Below, one piece after another: positions 37,812 to 45,768 of a DNA stretch of 64,000 bases. The translations under genes and the position numbers were made by a program. This DNA comes from RCIO01 sp040880025. GTDB taxonomy: Bacteria; Pseudomonadota; Alphaproteobacteria; Rhizobiales; Rhizobiaceae. Location: positions 1 through 64,000 of the forward strand of contig JBBDJD010000001.1 in NCBI GenBank assembly GCA_040880025.1, read 5' to 3'. The notes beneath the pieces were generated by a model that saw only the letters and a list, made by a program, of their open reading frames with translations, did no database searches and was not told where the DNA came from. Each line of letters begins with the position of its first letter. The first letter of the stretch is position 1.

Positions 37812-38369
37812 ATGAGAATTCACCTCGATGGTGTGACGATCCAATGCCTTCCGGGTTCGCTCGCCGCACAGGCGTCAATCGATGGGCTGGTCGTCTTTGT
37901 CGACACTTGGCTGAGGCCATACGGGATGCAAGCTGAGGAGGTGCATAATACGGGAGGGCAACGACTGCGTAGTGATTGCGCAGAAGCCGGGCCGCTGACC
38001 CTCGGCAAAGTTGCGACCATAGGCGGCTATGGCCTGCTTGCCGACAAATTGTTGAACTGCATTGTCGCGTCGCACGACCGGCCACACCCTAATTGTTTGC
38101 TCGTCTACCAGTGTACTCTTGATGCGTTACGCCAGGCAGATGAACTCGGCTTGCACTCTGTGGCAATTTCACCATTTGGCGATTTTTCGGAAGAAGCCGA
38201 AGGTTCCTTGGATTTGGCCATCCTTTCCGCGGTTGGCGCAATGGCGGGACAAGCGCGTCACTTGCACCTCATCCGTATGTGCGTTCCCGAGGACCAGCCA
38301 TACGACGCAGTTTCGATGTGGATCATCCGCGAGGCCTCTAGGCTGCGTCAGGAAAAGGGAGCCGCATAA
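37812..38369 (+). CDS. Macro-domain-like protein
   Basis: A 185-residue protein with a macro-domain pattern: an early beta strand DGLVVFVDTWL, then HNTGGQRLRSDCAEAGPLTLG, VATIGGYGLLADKLLNCIV, a CTLDALRQADELGLHSVAISPFG stretch like the canonical L..a...g..SiAfP..stG, and a final helix. Macro domains bind or hydrolyse ADP-ribose derivatives. ATG 37812 follows GGAGAAG. The next gene overlaps it by one base (TAATG). It lies 20 bases after the RF3 gene. The NAAN-type catalytic loop is not evident, so it may be a binder. Confidence 0.7.
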   Translation: MRIHLDGVTIQCLPGSLAAQASIDGLVVFVDTWLRPYGMQAEEVHNTGGQRLRSDCAEAGPLTLGKVATIGGYGLLADKLLNCIVASHDRPHPNCLLVYQCTLDALRQADELGLHSVAISPFGDFSEEAEGSLDLAILSAVGAMAGQARHLHLIRMCVPEDQPYDAVSMWIIREASRLRQEKGAA

Positions 38370-38572
38370 TGAAATTCCGCCTCAGAAAGGGGCTTGGACA
38401 ATCAGCGGCCCGTGACATCGGCTCGCACCTGCGGATAGGCGGATCGGGTCATCATTGGGTCGAGAGATTCAAGAGCCAAACCTTTATCCTTCCGGGCAAC
38501 GGGCCGGACGAGGAAATACTGTGCGAAGGGTTCGCACAACTGCTTGAACCGATCGACGATCAGTCGAAATGA
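38369..38572 (+). CDS. Small protein upstream of the RES gene (putative antitoxin)
   Basis: A 67-residue protein: MKFRLRKGLGQSAARDIGSH, then GGSGHHWVERF and a Leu/Asp-rich end (EGFAQLLEPIDD). It is similar to the 71-residue product at 40359-40574, which shares MKF-LR--LGQSA---IG-HLR and the EP-D end. Its start overlaps the macro gene stop and its stop overlaps the RES start (ATGA). Its size and coupling fit an antitoxin or chaperone, but there is no direct evidence. Confidence 0.7.
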   Translation: MKFRLRKGLGQSAARDIGSHLRIGGSGHHWVERFKSQTFILPGNGPDEEILCEGFAQLLEPIDDQSK

Positions 38573-39303
38573 CGCATAGCTTCAATAGCTCCGATGCATT
38601 CTGGCGCTTCGCCAGCGAGATAGCGACACGAAGCAGATACCTTCGATCTGAGGAATCTGAACAGTTCGTAGCGGCGGCAGCCCGCACATGTCACGACCGG
38701 GCGAAGGCAATACCTTCCGGAACAGTTTTCTGGCGTGCGCAGGTCGGGCACGACTGGGTAGTCGATCCTGAGCGCGGTGGTCGAATCCGTGGGCCGCATT
38801 CGGAACGAAGAATGAAGCCGCTGCAGGATCGGGCCTATGAAGGACGGATAAATCCGAAAGGCATTCCCTGCCTCTACGTCTCCACATCGCGAGAGGTCGC
38901 GATGTCGGAGGTCCGACCCTGGATCGGTTCAGTGCTCTCAGTGGCACGCTTCAAGACGCTACGGGCCGTTACCGTGGTGGATTGCTCTATTTTCCATGGA
39001 ATGAAGCATGGCAGCACGGACGCTGATTCGGCAACTCAGCTGGAGCGAGCGGTGTGGGCCAGCATCGATCAGGCATTTTCCAGGCCGGTAACGCGGAGTG
39101 ACAACACTGCGGAATATGCAGCAACACAACTGCTCGCGGAGGTCTTCAAACGGCAAGGCTTTGACGGCGTTGTCTACAAGAGCGCTCTGGCTTCCGATGG
39201 CTACAACGTTGCGCTCTTCGATCTCAAATGCGCCGAACAGTTCGAATCGTCCCTGTTTCAGGTCGATTATGCGCAGTTCGCCTTCAAGGAAATCGACGGC
39301 TGA
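38569..39303 (+). CDS. RES-domain protein (NAD+-acting toxin family)
   Basis: A 244-residue protein. From residue ~50 it follows the RES fold: GTVFWRAQVGH (R), then GRINPKGIPCLYVSTSREVAMSEVRP (the E/S region), a helical insert, DNTAEYAATQLLAEVFKRQGFDGVVYKSAL and YNVALFDL. RES toxins act on NAD+ (phosphorolysis or hydrolysis), a fold related to ADP-ribosyltransferases. It is coupled to the 67-residue gene and the macro gene. No Xre antitoxin is present, which is unusual for the family. Confidence 0.8.
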   Translation: MTHSFNSSDAFWRFASEIATRSRYLRSEESEQFVAAAARTCHDRAKAIPSGTVFWRAQVGHDWVVDPERGGRIRGPHSERRMKPLQDRAYEGRINPKGIPCLYVSTSREVAMSEVRPWIGSVLSVARFKTLRAVTVVDCSIFHGMKHGSTDADSATQLERAVWASIDQAFSRPVTRSDNTAEYAATQLLAEVFKRQGFDGVVYKSALASDGYNVALFDLKCAEQFESSLFQVDYAQFAFKEIDG

Positions 39304-39490
39304 TCCGAAGGAGGCTCAACGGCAACCGATCCGCGCCTCAAGCCACGAACCGGACATAGCTGTTCCGGTCACTATCGATGGGCTGCTGGTCTCGTTTGAT
39401 TCCAGCTTGCCACAACGCGCGGCAGTTGAATGTGCCATCGGTACCGCTTCGTGAGAGATCGGTCGATAGCGCCCGGGCGCCGGCCGAAAA

Positions 39491-39985
39491 TCAGGCCGCG
39501 TTGCGCGCTTCGCATAGTTGATCCAGCGCGGCGAGACACCGCTCGAAAAGCGCTCTTTGCGCGGGCACCTTAAACGCGGCAGGTGCCTCCAGGGGCGCGA
39601 ACCAGCCGAACGCCTCGATCTCTTCCACCTGGCGCCGGATCTTCGTGCCGATCGGGAGCGGGCAGTGGAAGAGTTCGGCCAGTTGGCCGTCATGGTCCAA
39701 CGCCCGTTTGGCCTTGTGTTCAGCGCCGTAGATAAATTCGGAGCGGATATTGAGAGGCTTCGCCTCGGCGGCCTGTTTAGCTGACAGACCGAGTTCTTCC
39801 TGCAACTCCCGCCGGACGGCTTCAGCCGGAGTTTCGCCTGCCTCCACGCTGCCCCCAGGCAATGTCCAGCAGTCCCTGTCGTAGCCATACGGGCGGATCA
39901 GAAGTATTTGGCTGTCCCGGTCGGTCACGATGGCGCGAACCTTCCTGCGCAGTTTGCGTCCTTCAATCGTTGCGAATGCCGTCAT
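39491..39985 (-). CDS. Nudix hydrolase
   Basis: A 164-residue protein with a complete Nudix box, G-x5-E-x7-REL-x-EE-x-GL (GGSVEAGETPAEAVRREL then QEELGLS), after an N-terminal strand RRKVRAIVTDRDSQILLIRP. Nudix enzymes hydrolyse nucleoside diphosphates linked to X, including ADP-ribose and NADH. The substrate cannot be told. ATG 39985 fits the GGGGAG site at 7 bases better than ATG 40006. It is convergent with the RES gene. Confidence 0.9.
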   Translation of the reverse strand: MTAFATIEGRKLRRKVRAIVTDRDSQILLIRPYGYDRDCWTLPGGSVEAGETPAEAVRRELQEELGLSAKQAAEAKPLNIRSEFIYGAEHKAKRALDHDGQLAELFHCPLPIGTKIRRQVEEIEAFGWFAPLEAPAAFKVPAQRALFERCLAALDQLCEARNAA

Positions 39986-40006
39986 TCCCTGTCTCCCCGT
40001 CGCCAA

Positions 40007-40358
40007 ATTGGTTTGGGGGAGGCCTAGCCGATCGCTACTAGAACCGACTTAACAGCGCGGCGCCGATTGTTACGTTGGTAAACAATGAATGGGCAATTGC
40101 GGACCGCTTGAAGTGGCGGCGCGGACTTCCTAAAATGGCAAGCGGTATCCCGTCACGATATTGAAGGGGGATATCCCAAGGCTGGTCGGCGCGGACATGC
40201 AGCGTGCCGCCGGCAGGCTCGTGGACTCCGAATTGCGTCGCCGCAGCGGCGTTTTCGCGCTCCTGTCTTCGGTCACAGCCCTTCTTTGTGTCAGCTCTGA
40301 CTCTTCTGGTCCTGATCCTTGCGACAGGGAGATCCGGATTGAATTGAAGGAGGCGTCA
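40007..40358. other. Divergent intergenic region, no gene seen
   Basis: Between the Nudix gene and the small plus-strand gene. No convincing frame; it holds the AAGGAGG ribosome site of the gene at 40359. Confidence 0.35.
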
Positions 40359-40574
40359 ATGAAGTTTCTTTTGCGACATGATCTTGGCCAGTCGGCCGTC
40401 AAGGAGATCGGCCACCACCTGCGAACCCGCGGATCGGGCGGCCATCACTTCATCGAAAGGTACCGGGGCGATATTTTCGTGCATGTCGTTCACGACGAGG
40501 ACGAAGCTATCCTTCTCGAGGACTTTTCGGATTTCATCGAGCCGGTTGATGGCAGTGGCGACACACACCGCTGA
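40359..40574 (+). CDS. Small protein, paralogue of the 67-residue RES partner
   Basis: A 71-residue protein: MKFLLRHDLGQSAVKEIGHH, RGSGGHHFIERYRGDIFVHV, then DEDEAILLEDFSDFIEPVDG. It shares the pattern of 38369-38572 over its whole length. A GAAGGAGG ribosome site lies 7 bases before ATG 40359. It stands 11 bases ahead of a decayed ADP-ribosylglycohydrolase gene. The family so far appears only beside ADP-ribose-linked genes in this window. Confidence 0.75.
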   Translation: MKFLLRHDLGQSAVKEIGHHLRTRGSGGHHFIERYRGDIFVHVVHDEDEAILLEDFSDFIEPVDGSGDTHR

Positions 40575-40585
40575 AAGGTGAATGT

Positions 40586-41354
40586 TTGATGCTGGGAGCG
40601 ATCGCCGGAGATATCGCAGGGTCACGGTTCGAGGGTCATCCGGGGCCACCCGCAGGTTTTGATCTGTTCCATCCTGACTGCCGCTTTACTGACGACGCGG
40701 TTTGTACGCTCGCCGTCGCGGAAGCGATCATGTCGGCGCGGCCATTCGATGAAGTCCTGAGGGTTCGTGTGCGCGCATCCTGATGCCGGCTATGGCGGCA
40801 TGTTCGTTCGCTGGGCTTCCGACGATGGTGCCGGCCCTTACGGCAGTTGGGGCAACGGCGCCCCGATGCGCGTTGCGGCGTCGGCTGGCTGGCGCGGGAC
40901 GAAGATGATGCGCCGCAGCTGGCGGAAGAACAGGCCGCTGTCATCCATAACCATCCTCGTGCAGTGGCGGCAGCCCAAGCGGTGGCAATCGCAATTCACT
41001 TGATCAGGACGGGCACGACCCTGCCAAGGTCAGGAGCCGGATCGAGGAACAGTTCGGCTATGTGTTGGACGCCGCCAATCTCAGAAAAGGCAGAGGGTTC
41101 GACGTATCCGCAGCAGGGACTGTTCCACCGGCGCAAGCGGCCGCTTTGCAGCTTCAAGCTGGGAAGATGCGGTCCGCACCATCGTTGGTTTGGGCGGAGA
41201 TACCGATACGCTGGCGTGCATCGCCGGATCGGTTGCAGATGTGATTCACGGCCTGCCGAATGAATTTGCCTTGAAGGCGGAAAGCCATCTGGCGGCGGAC
41301 CTCAAGAACGTGTTTGATCGCTTCAGGTCGAGACTTACCGTCGGTCGTATCTGA
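40586..41354 (+). pseudogene. Decayed ADP-ribosylglycohydrolase (DraG-like)
   Basis: Pieces of one gene occur in shifting frames. MMLGAIAGDIAGSRFEGHPG with DCRFTDDAVCTLAVAEAI (the metal-site TDD) comes at 40586-40770. GYGGMFVRWASDD then GPYGSWGNGAPMRV follows near 40790-40890, and AAAQAVAIAIHLIR near 40970. The C-terminal EDAVRTIVGLGGDTDTLACI with an AGSVAD continuation (the GGDTDT metal motif) is near 41165, and the stop is at 41354. At least three frame changes are needed. Such enzymes remove ADP-ribose from proteins or from ADP-ribosyl-dinitrogenase reductase. It is probably non-functional. Confidence 0.8.
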
Positions 41355-41440
41355 AGGCTGAGACTGGGCAGGACAGGACTGGCAGCCACAGCCGGCGAGC
41401 GGCGGTGCGTTCGAGCGCGAACAAGCAATCGGCAACAGGG

Positions 41441-41536
41441 TCATGTCCAAAAGCCGAACATCAACGAGCCCACGAAGAGCCATGTCGCTATCAATGCAAT
41501 CACCAATATGGTCGTTCTTAAAGATCGTCGCACCAT
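41441..41536 (-). CDS. Tiny single-TM protein (31 residues)
   Basis: Reads MVRRSLRTTILVIALIATWL followed by FVGSLMFGFWT and a stop. One hydrophobic helix with positive residues before it, so inside-in topology. GAGGAT precedes the ATG at 41536. It lies downstream of the 83-residue gene on the same strand and is probably co-transcribed with it. Confidence 0.5.
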   Translation of the reverse strand: MVRRSLRTTILVIALIATWLFVGSLMFGFWT

Positions 41537-41596
41537 CTATCCTCGTCCTTCCAGATGCCATCGCAATCGCGCTCCGCCTTGCGCCCCCGCCCGGGC

Positions 41597-41848
41597 TCAT
41601 TCGGAGGATTGGGTGAACGGCGAGAAGCCGCGCAGCAGCCACCGTTCCCGCTCACCGTCAGCGTTTTCGAACTCCACCGCATGGGTCCAGGGCAGGGCTC
41701 CGGAAATCCGCTCCACGGTGGCCTCGACATCGGGCAGGGATTCGAGTTCGCGCTCCCAGCGTTTTTCCGCCGACTCCTGTTCGTCGGGTTCCACACGCTT
41801 GCCTATTTTCCCGAGCTTTGCGGTGTCCTTGAGGGGAATGGTTTCCAT
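41597..41848 (-). CDS. Small charged hypothetical protein
   Basis: An 83-residue acidic protein: METIPLKDTAKLGKIGKRVE, then SAEKRWERELESLPDVEATV and a tail GERERWLLRGFSPFTQ. AAGGAG precedes ATG 41848 at the right distance. No family recognised. It belongs to a run of small minus-strand genes between the amidase and the tiny membrane protein. Confidence 0.55.
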   Translation of the reverse strand: METIPLKDTAKLGKIGKRVEPDEQESAEKRWERELESLPDVEATVERISGALPWTHAVEFENADGERERWLLRGFSPFTQSSE

Positions 41849-41923
41849 GGCTCGTCTCCTTGTTCAGGAAAGTCCCGTCGCGAAAGGCGGCGCACAAGCC
41901 ATCGGATCGCGGTCGAGTGGCAA

Positions 41924-42172
41924 CTAGGCCCTCCCGGTATCTTCCTCGGCTGTCAGCCGTTCGAGCGTTTCAAGCTGCTTCAGGACATGGGACGGGGCTA
42001 CGTCCAGAAGCAGCTGGTCGTCGATGCCGAGAAGGTCGATCCTGTCGCGCAGCATATCCGGCAGTTCCATCCGATCGGTGTCGGCCATGCTCCACCGCTC
42101 CGGCAGCCGCCATTTGCGGCGGATGTAGTTCTGGATCGCCTCGCCCAATGCCAACTCGTTCAAGTCCGTCAT
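41924..42172 (-). CDS. Small hypothetical protein after the amidase
   Basis: An 82-residue protein: MTDLNELALGEAIQNYIRRK, then PERWSMADTDRMELPDMLRD. It is mostly helical. ATG 42172 was chosen over GTG 42178 because GGAG stands 9 bases before it. It lies 25 bases after the amidase stop and is probably in its operon. Confidence 0.55.
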   Translation of the reverse strand: MTDLNELALGEAIQNYIRRKWRLPERWSMADTDRMELPDMLRDRIDLLGIDDQLLLDVAPSHVLKQLETLERLTAEEDTGRA

Positions 42173-42197
42173 CCTCACACGCTCCGCTTGCCGTTCA

Positions 42198-43064
42198 TCA
42201 GTCGATCCGACTGATTGGGCCGTAGGTTTCGGGGCGTCTGTCGCGGAAGAACTGCCAAGTGTTGCGTACTTCGCGGATCATCCCGAAATCCATGTCGTGG
42301 ATGAGCAGTTCGTCCGCGTCGCGCGAGGCGATGGCCTCGATCTGTCCGCGCGGATTGACGAAATAGCTCTGGCCGTAGAACTCGCCGATATTCCACGGCG
42401 CCTCGGTTCCGACACGGTTGATCGCGCCGATATAGACGCCGTTGGCGACGGCGGCCGCCGGCTGTTCGAGCTTCCAGAGATATTCGGACAGGCCGGCCAC
42501 GGTGGCGGATGGATTGACGATATATTCGGCACCGTTGAGCGCCAGCGCCCGCCAGCCCTCGGGAAAATGGCGATCGTAGCAGATATAGACGCCGAGCTTG
42601 CAGTAGCGCGTCTGGAACACCGGGTATTCCGACGCGCCCGGCTTGAAGAAGAACTTCTCCCAGAAGCCGGCAACCTGCGGGATATGGGTTTTCCGGTACT
42701 TGCCGAGATAAGTCCCGTCGGCGTCGATGACGGCTGCTGTGTTGTAATAGACACCCGTCATCGCTTCCTCGTAGATCGGCACTACGATGACCATTTTGTA
42801 TCTTTGCGCGAAGCCCTGCATGAGCCGAACGGTCGGTCCGTCCGGTATGGCCTCGGCCGCCGAGTACCATTTGGAATCCTGGCTCGGGCAGAAATAGGGT
42901 TGGGTGAACACCTCTTGGAATGAGAGCACCTGCACACCCTCGCGGCCCGCCTTTTCGATCAGCGGAATATGTGCGTCCGTCATCGCCTTTGCGATTTTTG
43001 CCGGTGAATCCCCGGTCGAGCCTTTCAGGCTCATCTGGATAAGTCCGCCTCGAATTTTCGACAT
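42198..43064 (-). CDS. Nitrilase-family amidohydrolase (ureidopropionase / N-carbamoyl amidase type)
   Basis: A 288-residue enzyme of the nitrilase superfamily with the Glu-Lys-Cys triad: Glu in QVLSFQEVFTQPYF, Lys in GKYRKTHIPQVAGFWEKFFF and Cys in LGVYICYDRHFPEG. A second conserved Glu appears in IGEFYGQSY. It probably cleaves a carbamoyl or amide bond in pyrimidine or amine catabolism. AGAGGGA precedes ATG 43064. The partners expected in pyrimidine breakdown are absent. Confidence 0.9.
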   Translation of the reverse strand: MSKIRGGLIQMSLKGSTGDSPAKIAKAMTDAHIPLIEKAGREGVQVLSFQEVFTQPYFCPSQDSKWYSAAEAIPDGPTVRLMQGFAQRYKMVIVVPIYEEAMTGVYYNTAAVIDADGTYLGKYRKTHIPQVAGFWEKFFFKPGASEYPVFQTRYCKLGVYICYDRHFPEGWRALALNGAEYIVNPSATVAGLSEYLWKLEQPAAAVANGVYIGAINRVGTEAPWNIGEFYGQSYFVNPRGQIEAIASRDADELLIHDMDFGMIREVRNTWQFFRDRRPETYGPISRID

Positions 43065-43274
43065 CGCGTTCCCTCTTGTTTCATGCATGGTTGGTTTCAT
43101 GGACGGGCTGGTGCGATCATCCGTCCGGTCCGCCAGGCGGCGATGCGCATTTCCAGATGCTTCGCGACCCTCCGGCCAACGGCCGCCTTGCCGGAGCCCA
43201 TCACCCAGACAAACACGACCTGCCGCCACTGCAGACGGTCGCGAATATCCCCGCGACCCGAGCCGTTAGTGGCA

Positions 43275-43469
43275 TTATCGCTTCAACGGCGGGCGCCTCA
43301 CATTTCGCCGCCGCAGGGCGTCGATCTTGTTGGCAAGCGCGCTGTCCTCGATCTCATCCAGGTTGGGGACGATCCGTCGCAGCATGTCAGCTGTCAGATC
43401 GGGCTTCCCGATCAGGATGCGGGAGATCAGCGTGTCGATCTGCGCGGGCTTGCTTCGATCATGCAGCAT
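43275..43469 (-). CDS. Small hypothetical protein, overlaps the upstream gene
   Basis: A 64-residue protein: MLHDRSKPAQIDTLISRILI, then DLTADMLRRIVPNLDEIEDSALANKIDALRRR as two helices (broken here for length: DLTADMLRRIVPNLDE and IEDSALANKIDALRRR). Its ATG overlaps the stop of the 99-residue gene by 11 bases, suggesting coupled translation. No family recognised. Confidence 0.45.
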   Translation of the reverse strand: MLHDRSKPAQIDTLISRILIGKPDLTADMLRRIVPNLDEIEDSALANKIDALRRRNVRRPPLKR

Positions 43470-43758
43470 CTGACCTCTCCACTGTTCCGACCGCACGGTC
43501 TTCGATCAGGTCGGCGCACTGCGAATTAAGGAGGCGCAGGTCGTCGGTGTGGGTCAGATGCATGGTCCACCCGCTGTCGCTGGCGTGCACACGCGCGTCT
43601 CCGCGACCGAAGTCGGTCATGTAGTGGAGAAGGCGCGTCACATCCCGTGTCTGCAGATCGCGCCGCAGCCGCACGAAATAACTCGGTGGCGCCGATCCGG
43701 CATTCTCGGGTGGAGCATGCGGACCACCAGTGTCGGGTCCCAAGAGTCGTTCAGTCAT
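43459..43758 (-). CDS. Small hypothetical protein
   Basis: A 99-residue protein starting MTERLLGPDTGGPHAPPENA, with a core FVRLRRDLQTRDVTRLLHYM and HLTHTDDLRLLNSQCADL. It is the first of the overlapped pair upstream of the amidase. No family recognised; the composition fits a real gene. Confidence 0.5.
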   Translation of the reverse strand: MTERLLGPDTGGPHAPPENAGSAPPSYFVRLRRDLQTRDVTRLLHYMTDFGRGDARVHASDSGWTMHLTHTDDLRLLNSQCADLIEDRAVGTVERSDAA

Positions 43759-44354
43759 CAAAAATGCCTCCTGCAACGCTCGAAGACCGATCGAGGCGTT
43801 GTGCAAGGGCGGCACGGCCGGACCCGAAGACCGATGCGATCATTTGCATCGCCGCTTCGAGGTCCGCTGCCGGCAAGCCACCAGCCAGTTCGCTCGAAGT
43901 CGCGTCTTCAGGCCCACATGATGTGGGGATGAATGGCGCCTATCTAACGCAGTTCGACCTGTCTGTGTAGCCCCCATCATGCCCGCCAGACGGGACGGCC
44001 TCACAGGGCGTTCAGGCGCTCGCCGGAAAATGCCTCTCCGCCCCCTACAAATCTGTGATCGCTGCTGCTAATAGGGGCGCTTGCAGTTGCTGACGCGACA
44101 ATGTCTTGGCCTCTGATGGCCCGACATGGCGACATCCCCAACATAAACGGGAAATCGCGGCCGGCCCCTGAAGACCCACGCGCGACACCCGGTTTCGACC
44201 GATCGGTTGCGCCCCGGATGCAGCGATGAAATCGCGGCGCCCGGAGGGTCACGCCGGGGTCGTTGCGCTCCGGTTCGTCATAGCCTTCGCCGGTTTCCGG
44301 CGGCGGGCACGAACTCATGCCGGCGTATCGGCCGGACAGGCAGAAGGAAAACGC
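43759..44354. other. Divergent intergenic region, no gene seen
   Basis: About 600 bases between the minus-strand small genes and the plus-strand methyltransferase operon. Only random short frames are seen; the start of the next gene has GAAGGAAA as ribosome site. Confidence 0.4.
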
Positions 44355-44984
44355 ATGGCGCAATCGACAAGCACCAAACGCAGACCCGCCACGGACCGGG
44401 TTGAACTACAGCACGCGCTCTACAGGATCGTCGCTGGAAAAGTCCGAGAGACATGCAAGGCGGTCGCTTACCTAGGCAGCGGCGGCATGCGCCCCGTTGA
44501 GGCGGTCGAGGCGGAAAGCGTCGATGCCGCCGTTGCGCTGATGAAGGACGTACTCGACGACCGGATCGCTGAACTGCGCAGCACGCGATTGAACGGAATT
44601 CCCACAATCGTCGAGTTTCACGAGGCGTTGCTGGCGGCTTCCGTTCAATCGCGTGACTTCGCAGTGAACCTCCTGCCTTCCGTGACGGCCGACGAGTCAA
44701 GGCCGGTGACGATGGAAGAGATCGCGCGGCGTACGGCGTTGGACGCCGCTTCTGCCGAGCGCGAACTATTGAAGCTTGGCAAAGAGCTCACGGCGCTTCT
44801 CGGCTTCGCTGCGAAAGCCGAGGGAGCGAGCAAACGCCACATTCCGCTGCTGGTGCTTGGCACGATTGAGGATATTGACTCGCAGGGTCAGCCGGTTGTC
44901 AGGTTCCATGACGGGCTTCGGCAGGCCATTGCCGAGATGCCTGCCGAGCCGAGAGAGCCGCGCATCATGGGCAAGCGAAAGTAG
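44355..44984 (+). CDS. Hypothetical helical protein ahead of the methyltransferases
   Basis: A 209-residue protein with a basic start MAQSTSTKRRPATDR and helices (LYRIVAGKVRETCKAVAYLG, ELLKLGKELTALLGFA). A possible helix-turn-helix lies in EEIARRTALDAASAERELLK. ATG 44355 follows GAAGGAAA at 5 bases; the longer frame upstream lacks a ribosome site. It lies 52 bases before the spermidine-synthase-like gene. No family recognised. Confidence 0.6.
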   Translation: MAQSTSTKRRPATDRVELQHALYRIVAGKVRETCKAVAYLGSGGMRPVEAVEAESVDAAVALMKDVLDDRIAELRSTRLNGIPTIVEFHEALLAASVQSRDFAVNLLPSVTADESRPVTMEEIARRTALDAASAERELLKLGKELTALLGFAAKAEGASKRHIPLLVLGTIEDIDSQGQPVVRFHDGLRQAIAEMPAEPREPRIMGKRK

Positions 44985-45036
44985 CCCGCTTGTTGCACCT
45001 GTCGAAGATACCTTCCAACACACCCAGAGAAAGCTC

Positions 45037-45768
45037 ATGAGCGCGCTTTTTGAAGAGCTTGACTATCAGGTGACGCCGTTCGGTACGTTGATATTGCGCC
45101 GTCGGCGGGACCTCGCGGCGGGGGGTGATATCTACGAGATCAAGCTCAACGATGAGTTCCTGATGTCCTCCAAATTCACGGCGTCGGAGGAAGCGCTGGG
45201 CAGGCTGGCGCTCGCCAATCTCGCGCAATCGGGACTGCGTGTCGTCGTTGGCGGCCTCGGACTCGGCTACACCGCCGTCGCGGCTCTGCAAAGCCCCAAC
45301 GTGCGATCGATGGTGATCATCGATGCGATGAAGCCGGTAATCGAATGGCACGAGAATGGCCTTCTGCCGCTTGGTAATGTTCTGACGACAGACAAGCGCT
45401 GCCGTTTCGTCCATGGCGATTTCTTTGAGATGGCCGCTTCACCGGAGACGGGGTTCGATCCGCTGAATCCCAGGAGCCGCTATCACGCGATCCTGCTCGA
45501 TATCGATCATTCCCCGCATGAGGTTCTCAAGCCATCCAATGCTTCGCTCTACACCTTTCAGGGCCTGAGAAAGCTGTCGGAACATCTCGAACCCAAGGGC
45601 GTATTCGCCCTATGGTCGAACAATCCGGAGGATGAGGAATTCACCGAGGTTCTGCGGTCCGTGTTCGGGGTCGCACGCGCCGAACCGGTCGTCTTCCACA
45701 ATCCGCTCCAGAATCGCGAGGCGAGGCAGTGTGTCTATATTGCCCGCAAGGTCGAGGGGACGGCCTGA
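45037..45768 (+). CDS. Spermidine synthase-like methyltransferase-fold protein
   Basis: A 243-residue Rossmann-fold protein: MSALFEELDYQVTPFGTLIL, SAM motif VVGGLGLGYTAVAAL (~74), MVIIDAMKPVIEWHENGL, and AILLDIDHSPHEVLKPSNAS. The layout is like polyamine synthases, but the key polyamine Asp pair is not clear, so it may be a SAM-dependent enzyme of other specificity. Its stop shares one base with the next start (TGATG). Confidence 0.75.
   Translation: MSALFEELDYQVTPFGTLILRRRRDLAAGGDIYEIKLNDEFLMSSKFTASEEALGRLALANLAQSGLRVVVGGLGLGYTAVAALQSPNVRSMVIIDAMKPVIEWHENGLLPLGNVLTTDKRCRFVHGDFFEMAASPETGFDPLNPRSRYHAILLDIDHSPHEVLKPSNASLYTFQGLRKLSEHLEPKGVFALWSNNPEDEEFTEVLRSVFGVARAEPVVFHNPLQNREARQCVYIARKVEGTA

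Noticed and set aside
39304..39454. Possible gene after the RES gene (AAGGAGG followed by an open frame)
   Set aside because: No start codon at the right distance from the ribosome-like site. It may be a fragment, but nothing supports a product.
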